47,389 bases of DNA from Orbus sasakiae (GTDB taxonomy: Bacteria; Pseudomonadota; Gammaproteobacteria; Enterobacterales; Orbaceae): the NCBI RefSeq assembly GCF_039542345.1, contig NZ_BAABHY010000014.1, forward strand, positions 1-47,389, read 5' to 3'. Position 1 is the first letter of the stretch. Every line of letters starts with the position of its first letter. Below the pieces are notes generated by a model. It did not search any database, was not told the DNA's origin, and worked only from the letters and a program-made list of their open reading frames with translations. Of the stretch, positions 42,647-47,389 are shown in pieces. The translations under genes and the position numbers were made by a program.

Positions 42647-45600
42647 TTAATGTGCTATTAAATTTTTATATTCTTCAATATCATCATATTTAGGATTTTT
42701 ATCATGATTAATCCCTAAACAACAACGTTTTAGCCATTTTTCTAGCTCGCTGTCTAATATAGAAGGATAAATTAAAGTAGTAATTATAGAAATCAAGAAA
42801 AGAATAATTCCAGCAATTGCATTTCTTGAAGCTACCAATACTATAGCCACAGTTAATATGCCATTAAAAATCATAAAACTACTTTCGAGTAATTCACCAC
42901 TCTCTAAATAATGTTGTATTCCGGAATAAATTTCAAAAAGTCCTGTTAAAACACCAATTATATTCCCAGCCTTACTAAAAATTTTTGTTGAAACAAGAAA
43001 TCTTGTTGTAACAGTGCTAGATGTTTTCGTCCAAGCAATAATAAGAGGTTTTACTCCTTCAAAAAAAGCACAGACAACAGAACCTAAACTAAGCCCCAAA
43101 CTTATTAAATCTCTGACTAAATTGTTGTTGACTTTCTTAGAGATAAGTTCTTTTATTGATTTATTTATAGCGGCAATCGATGCTAAAAATTGAATTGTCG
43201 TTAAAAAAGTAGAGAAAGCTGAATTATTGATTTCTTGCACACGTTGATGTCCTAACAATGTTAGGTCAACATTTTTAGAATGGGTACTGGCATTCGACAT
43301 ATCTGATGTAAAAAGAAGAACATCAACTGTAACTTTGCGATCCACTGAATGGCTGAAAAGAGTCTTATTAAGAAACTCATCTTTTCTTTTTAATAAGGCT
43401 GCAGATTGATAGTCCTGAGCTCTCTTATTCGTATATCTTTTAGAAAAATTATTAACTGTTTCATTGAGTTTTTTATGAAATACCTGGTATTCATCTGTAA
43501 TTTTTGCATAATAAAAATATTGATGTGACATTATACCTATTGCAACTAATACTTCTTGTAATTTAGAGGCACTTTTCAACATAATGGATGTCAGTGCTCC
43601 AGATATTTGAGCAACTAATATATTTAATGATTTATATAGACCATCAGGTTTGTATTTACCATATTGCTCGACAATTGAAGTAAGATCACTAAAAATTTTT
43701 ATTACATCAGGACTTTGCTTATTTGCATTAATAAGTGATGTTAATTTAGATTTATTTTCATTAATTTTGTTATGTAATACAGATTGGTTAAGAAGAATGG
43801 CTTTATATAAATAACTATTCGTATTATTTAATTCGTTTTCGATAAATTTTTGACAAAAATGACTAATTTGTGCATCATAAATACAAGACGTTACTGTATT
43901 AGTATATTGAATACCATGAGTAAGATTCTCATCATCAAAATCAATTTCGAATATGTTACGAAATGCCTTATTTTGGAGAATTGACAAATAAAATTTTTCT
44001 AATTCAGATATCTGACTTTTTCTTATCCTCTCTCTATTTTGTATTTTATTTAATGCATTCTTATACTTATTAACATAAATATTCTTTTCTAAATAAGAAT
44101 GCCAAGTAGCATTTTCATATTCCTTTAACGTATTATAAGAAGTTAATATTCCATAAAAATCCTCTTCTAGACTATTCAAATATGCTTCTTGTGCTTCTTT
44201 TGATGGATAGTAAAATCTTACTGCCTCAGGATAATAAGAGGTTCGGCTTTTCGCTTCATCTCTTTTATTTTCAACATAATCATATTGGGCTTTTTTTCTT
44301 ATTATAGGTTCTAAGGTATGTATTATTGCAGCTGTTTTTTCTTCTTTTGAAATTAATTCTTTATCAAGAGAATAAGAGGCAGCTAAATATGCATTTGCAT
44401 CAACAGCCAAACCAACCATATCATCAATTGGTACTATTACCCCAGCATACAGATAAGCATCATTTATTGAGAGACTATCAAGTTCTTCTTGACTTTTTCC
44501 TGATAAATCATAATCAAATGTTTTTGCGATATTTCTCAATTTAAAATTATTATAGGTATTTGCATCATTATCATTATCATTATCATTATCATTATCAAGC
44601 AGAACCAATGGTTTTGCCTTCGGAGTAAATTGTAGTAAAGAAGAACTTATATTATGTAGATACATTGAATTACGAATGAAAGAAGTACTAATACTTTTTG
44701 TATTAATATTTGTTAGGTATTGATTAATATTGAATACCTCTTCATTTTTGTTCTCGTTTAAAGATTCAGGCAGAAAAAAATCAATCACAGTTTTAAACAA
44801 ACAATGGCTATTTAGTGGATAATAATTTTGATCGCTTTGCCCCGATAGCCACTGTTGGACATTTAAACATTGCATATTGCTTTTTATATGTTTTTTATGG
44901 GCATACTTTTCTTTAATTCTATTTGTCCATTTTGTATTTGAAAATTTAAACCAAACATTGGTCATATCTTCAGGTCTTTTTATTGTAAGGACGAGTGAGT
45001 TAGCTATTTTTTTATCTGCAGTACAACATGATTCAACATTGCTAACACTATGATTCATATCAGTATCATTATCGTAATCAAACGGAATTAAGTAGCCATT
45101 ATCCGTTACTTGGTATGCTTCCCAAAAGCTAGGTTTCCCAGCACATTCATTGTAGACATATAAGAACCCTGCTCTTAATAATTTTTGTACAAATTTTTGT
45201 TTGCCTACTGCTGAAATATTTTTATATTGATTTGTTGAAAATAGTGTTTTACTACAACCTGTAATTAGCATGTTTGTCAAACTAAACTCTATAGATAAAT
45301 CATAATTAATATCATCAACTTGTTCTACCTGTAGCCTATATCGATGCTCATTAAAAAGCTCTCTTAATATTTCGATAAATTCATCATACGCATCTTTTTC
45401 TATTTCTTTTGGTATTGATGCAGATGTTTCTATCCATACCGCATACTCCTCATCCTCTACTTTTTTTAATGTTGTAACTAGTTCCTTATAAACTTTCTCA
45501 TCTGTTAGTTTTAGCTTTTCTAAATATTCCTGAATTTTAATCTCTTTTGTTTGTAATAGACGGTATTTTTTTTCATATTCAATTTGTTTTGAAAACTCAT

Positions 45601-45730
45601 CTGTTAAATTTTTATATTCATCAGATACGCTATTTGTCGTATGACAATATTTTTTGTCATTAACAACAGTATATCTTGTCAATAATACTCGTAATCCATC
45701 CCCTTTTTCACAACGTGGACAACTATCCAT
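42647..45730 (-). CDS. VasX-type T6SS effector with C-terminal membrane segments
   Basis: A large (1027 residues) predicted antibacterial effector delivered by a type VI secretion system. The N-terminus CPRCEKGDGLRVLLTRYTVV (4-23) and the later VWFKFSNTKWT match the VasX N-terminal/BTH_I2691 family. A long helical, Asn/Lys-rich middle follows. The C-terminal 190 residues carry about four hydrophobic stretches, including FMIFNGILTVAIVLVA and AIAGIILFLISIITTLI, which suggest pore formation in the target inner membrane. An Asp-Asn repeat lies near 378-389. The start overlaps the stop of the adaptor gene by eight bases. Base composition is very AT-rich. No intact immunity gene follows. Confidence 0.85.
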   Translation of the reverse strand: MDSCPRCEKGDGLRVLLTRYTVVNDKKYCHTTNSVSDEYKNLTDEFSKQIEYEKKYRLLQTKEIKIQEYLEKLKLTDEKVYKELVTTLKKVEDEEYAVWIETSASIPKEIEKDAYDEFIEILRELFNEHRYRLQVEQVDDINYDLSIEFSLTNMLITGCSKTLFSTNQYKNISAVGKQKFVQKLLRAGFLYVYNECAGKPSFWEAYQVTDNGYLIPFDYDNDTDMNHSVSNVESCCTADKKIANSLVLTIKRPEDMTNVWFKFSNTKWTNRIKEKYAHKKHIKSNMQCLNVQQWLSGQSDQNYYPLNSHCLFKTVIDFFLPESLNENKNEEVFNINQYLTNINTKSISTSFIRNSMYLHNISSSLLQFTPKAKPLVLLDNDNDNDNDNDANTYNNFKLRNIAKTFDYDLSGKSQEELDSLSINDAYLYAGVIVPIDDMVGLAVDANAYLAASYSLDKELISKEEKTAAIIHTLEPIIRKKAQYDYVENKRDEAKSRTSYYPEAVRFYYPSKEAQEAYLNSLEEDFYGILTSYNTLKEYENATWHSYLEKNIYVNKYKNALNKIQNRERIRKSQISELEKFYLSILQNKAFRNIFEIDFDDENLTHGIQYTNTVTSCIYDAQISHFCQKFIENELNNTNSYLYKAILLNQSVLHNKINENKSKLTSLINANKQSPDVIKIFSDLTSIVEQYGKYKPDGLYKSLNILVAQISGALTSIMLKSASKLQEVLVAIGIMSHQYFYYAKITDEYQVFHKKLNETVNNFSKRYTNKRAQDYQSAALLKRKDEFLNKTLFSHSVDRKVTVDVLLFTSDMSNASTHSKNVDLTLLGHQRVQEINNSAFSTFLTTIQFLASIAAINKSIKELISKKVNNNLVRDLISLGLSLGSVVCAFFEGVKPLIIAWTKTSSTVTTRFLVSTKIFSKAGNIIGVLTGLFEIYSGIQHYLESGELLESSFMIFNGILTVAIVLVASRNAIAGIILFLISIITTLIYPSILDSELEKWLKRCCLGINHDKNPKYDDIEEYKNLIAH
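44566..44597. repeat. Hexanucleotide repeat (CATTAT) x5 inside the effector gene
   Basis: Five perfect CATTAT units (44566-44595), flanked by partial copies, encode alternating Asp-Asn near residues 378-389. Slippage would add or remove two residues per unit without breaking the frame. Confidence 0.85.
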
Positions 45731-46595
45731 ATATTACCTTCCTTATAATTATTTCGTCTTCAATATCAAAGTCATTTAAAATTGAAAGCCATTCTGTCGA
45801 ACTAATAAGACGACACATTTGCGTATAATGATTTGTTTTAGAAAAAAATTTTTTATCATTAAATCTATTTTGTAAAATAGAGTGTAAGTCAAAATTAAGT
45901 GAAATCAGCATTCCGTGTTTTGCAAATAAAATAAGATCACACTCAGAATAAATTTGATAGTTGCTTTGGGCCTTTTCAATTAATGTATTGATTTGCTGAC
46001 TTTTTATTGTATGCTCTTGCAAATCTACTTTTAAATTTAATATATCTAGCGTCCTGTTAATCAGCCCAATTCGATGCAGCGTGTTTAGATTCACTTTAGA
46101 TTGTTTTCGATTATAATTATGTTTAATATCATGATTAATATAGGAATAAAATTGTTTGTTAAGGCAAAAACAGCAAGAGTTAATCGAAGAGTAAAAGTAG
46201 CTAAGTTGTTCAGATGACCACATCCATAATAATTGCGTAAAAACTCGCGGATCATAAAATCGGAATAATGAATAATGTCCATTGGTTGATATCACTAATT
46301 TTTTTTCTAAATAATTTTTAAATGCTACTAATTTCAAGTTATCAGCGTTAATAAACATACTCACAATCGGTTTATTATTCTGTTCAAGTTCTGAAAAAAG
46401 AATCTCAATCAGTTCCTCTTTTTGAATTTTTGATAATTTTTCTAATGGTAATAAAATAGGGAAAAGATGCTTTTTATTTTTATCTGGGAACAACTCAACT
46501 ATTGGATAACTCTCAAAAAAATTTACATTGAACTGAATTTGGTCAACAATTGCATATTGATAATCAAGTAACTGGTTTGGTGTTATTTTAAGCAT
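45723..46595 (-). CDS. T6SS effector adaptor, DUF4123 family
   Basis: A 290-residue adaptor chaperone (Tap/TEC type) that loads a partner effector onto the VgrG spike. The family-typical motif SLFRFYDPRVFTQLLWM is near 108-124. A variable C-terminal half, specific to the cargo, follows. It lies between vgrG (16-base gap) and the effector (8-base overlap), the standard VgrG-adaptor-effector order. A GAGAG box precedes the ATG. It is AT-rich like the effector, which suggests they moved together. Confidence 0.87.
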   Translation of the reverse strand: MLKITPNQLLDYQYAIVDQIQFNVNFFESYPIVELFPDKNKKHLFPILLPLEKLSKIQKEELIEILFSELEQNNKPIVSMFINADNLKLVAFKNYLEKKLVISTNGHYSLFRFYDPRVFTQLLWMWSSEQLSYFYSSINSCCFCLNKQFYSYINHDIKHNYNRKQSKVNLNTLHRIGLINRTLDILNLKVDLQEHTIKSQQINTLIEKAQSNYQIYSECDLILFAKHGMLISLNFDLHSILQNRFNDKKFFSKTNHYTQMCRLISSTEWLSILNDFDIEDEIIIRKVIYG

Positions 46596-46611
46596 TAAAT
46601 AACTCTCACAT

Positions 46612-47389
46612 TTAAGTTAATGGGGTTATGGCGTCACCTACTAATGCTGAATTAATTGTTTTCATATCACACTGTTTAAATTCGCGCATTATGTTTTCTA
46701 AATTAGCACTTCCCATTTTTTGCATAGCCACACACTTTAAGATGATATTACCTAAGGTACCTAACTCAATCCCTGATGGTGTAATTTTTATGTATGACCC
46801 ACCACAAATTAACTTAATTTCAGTGGGTGATGTTATAGAAAAATACCCATCAACACTATCAATTTTAATATCTTGCTTAGCGGCAAGATCCATGGCGGCA
46901 TTTTGTGCCTGAATCTCAACCTTACCTTGGTTAGCAAACAGCTTCATACCTTGTGAATGGGCAAATACACTCACCGCATCACTGGCGGCCAGTGTCAGGT
47001 TTTTAGCACTGTTAATGTCTGTGTTACCCGCTGAGGTGGTGGTTAAGGTATTGCTGGATGATAGCTGAATGGTCTCATCACTGGTTAACGCAATGCCCTC
47101 TGGTGCATACGCTAAAATCCCCGCTTGACTCAGTTGACTTAACGCGGCTTTGAGTTGCTGCTGTGAATCGGTATCAGCCGGATGCGCCTGAGCATTATTG
47201 GCCGCATTTTGTAATGCCTTGGCAATCGATAATGCATTTTCAAGCTGGGTAATAGCCCCTTGCATGTCGAGCTGCTGACCCTGTGCTTTCGGCTCAGTTT
47301 GGGCGGTTAAGTATAGCCCTTTGTTGGCTGCAATCGCGCCCCACTCATCGGTGCGTAGCTCAAAACCCTGACCGCGGTTTTCTTTATTT
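46612..47389 (-). CDS. Type VI secretion spike protein VgrG (TssI), 3' part only
   Basis: The C-terminal 258 residues of a VgrG. The frame is open to the window edge and begins NKENRGQGFELRTDEWG, so the N-terminal gp27/gp5-like part lies outside. The visible DUF2345 region shows LTAQTEPKAQGQQLDMQ, a Gln/Ala-rich helical linker, then the beta-helix spike with ALTSDETIQLSSS and KIDSVDGYFSITSP. The C-terminal tail (last about 60 residues) is cargo-specific and carries no known enzymatic domain. G+C is near 50% at the 5' side and falls toward the 3' end. Confidence 0.92.
   Translation of the reverse strand, partial: NKENRGQGFELRTDEWGAIAANKGLYLTAQTEPKAQGQQLDMQGAITQLENALSIAKALQNAANNAQAHPADTDSQQQLKAALSQLSQAGILAYAPEGIALTSDETIQLSSSNTLTTTSAGNTDINSAKNLTLAASDAVSVFAHSQGMKLFANQGKVEIQAQNAAMDLAAKQDIKIDSVDGYFSITSPTEIKLICGGSYIKITPSGIELGTLGNIILKCVAMQKMGSANLENIMREFKQCDMKTINSALVGDAITPLT

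Noticed and set aside
44566..44597. Tandem repeat as a CRISPR array
   Set aside because: The units are six bases long with no spacers and lie inside a coding frame.

Overview
The window reads as chromosome of an AT-rich gammaproteobacterium. The housekeeping proteins resemble Escherichia coli relatives along their whole length: HemG, TrkH, DjlA, ParC/ParE, SecM-SecA-MutT, Orn, WaaA, HemH, Fpr, Tgt, QueA, LoiP and Ffh. A SecM with a GIRAGP arrest motif and a quinone-dependent HemG both point to Gammaproteobacteria. One core line that I counted by eye is 38% G+C. The low G+C, a complete aryl polyene cluster and a type VI secretion effector island together suggest the Orbaceae (Orbus, Gilliamella or Frischella group). 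That family assignment is inference and was not tested.

Layout. Positions 1-213 lie downstream of hemG and carry no gene. Positions 214-8112 hold hemG, trkH, djlA, parC, parE and mutT on the minus strand. secA (with corrected ATG start) and its regulator secM follow on the same strand to 11421. orn, waaA, hemH and a small membrane protein form a plus-strand operon (11738-14939). A minus-strand M20 amidohydrolase, then adhP and fpr on plus, a tRNA-Pro(TGG) with a structured trailer element, and tgt follow. Positions 20372-24443 hold a membrane protein of unknown function and queA, with queA sandwiched between two paralogous M48 metalloprotease lipoprotein genes. ffh and two small envelope proteins of unknown function end the core part at 27100.

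Positions 27140-42095 are an aryl polyene (APE) biosynthetic cluster. A methyltransferase gene (apeB) is transcribed leftward. Sixteen tightly packed, mostly overlapping genes (apeC to apeR) run rightward. They encode a chain-length-factor-like protein, acyltransferase, two acyl carrier proteins, membrane protein, AMP-ligase, two half-site dehydratases, a glycosyltransferase-acyltransferase fusion, thioesterase, LolA-like carrier, MMPL/RND exporter, lipoprotein, two ketosynthases and a ketoreductase. Together these would start an aryl acid, extend it as a type II polyketide/fatty-acid-like polyene, attach it to a lipid and move it to the outer membrane. The divergent apeB/apeC region holds a perfect palindrome matching the IHF consensus and an inverted repeat over a candidate -35 box.

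Positions 42096-47389 are a type VI secretion island on the minus strand: the 3' part of vgrG (cut by the window end), a DUF4123 adaptor, and a 1027-residue VasX-type effector with C-terminal membrane segments. The effector is far more AT-rich than the core (one counted line is 15% G+C). No intact immunity gene follows it. The 551-base gap instead contains two short protein-like frames interrupted by TGA codons, which look like decayed genes.

All coordinates and motifs were read by eye. Family names come from recalled knowledge of these proteins, not from a search.
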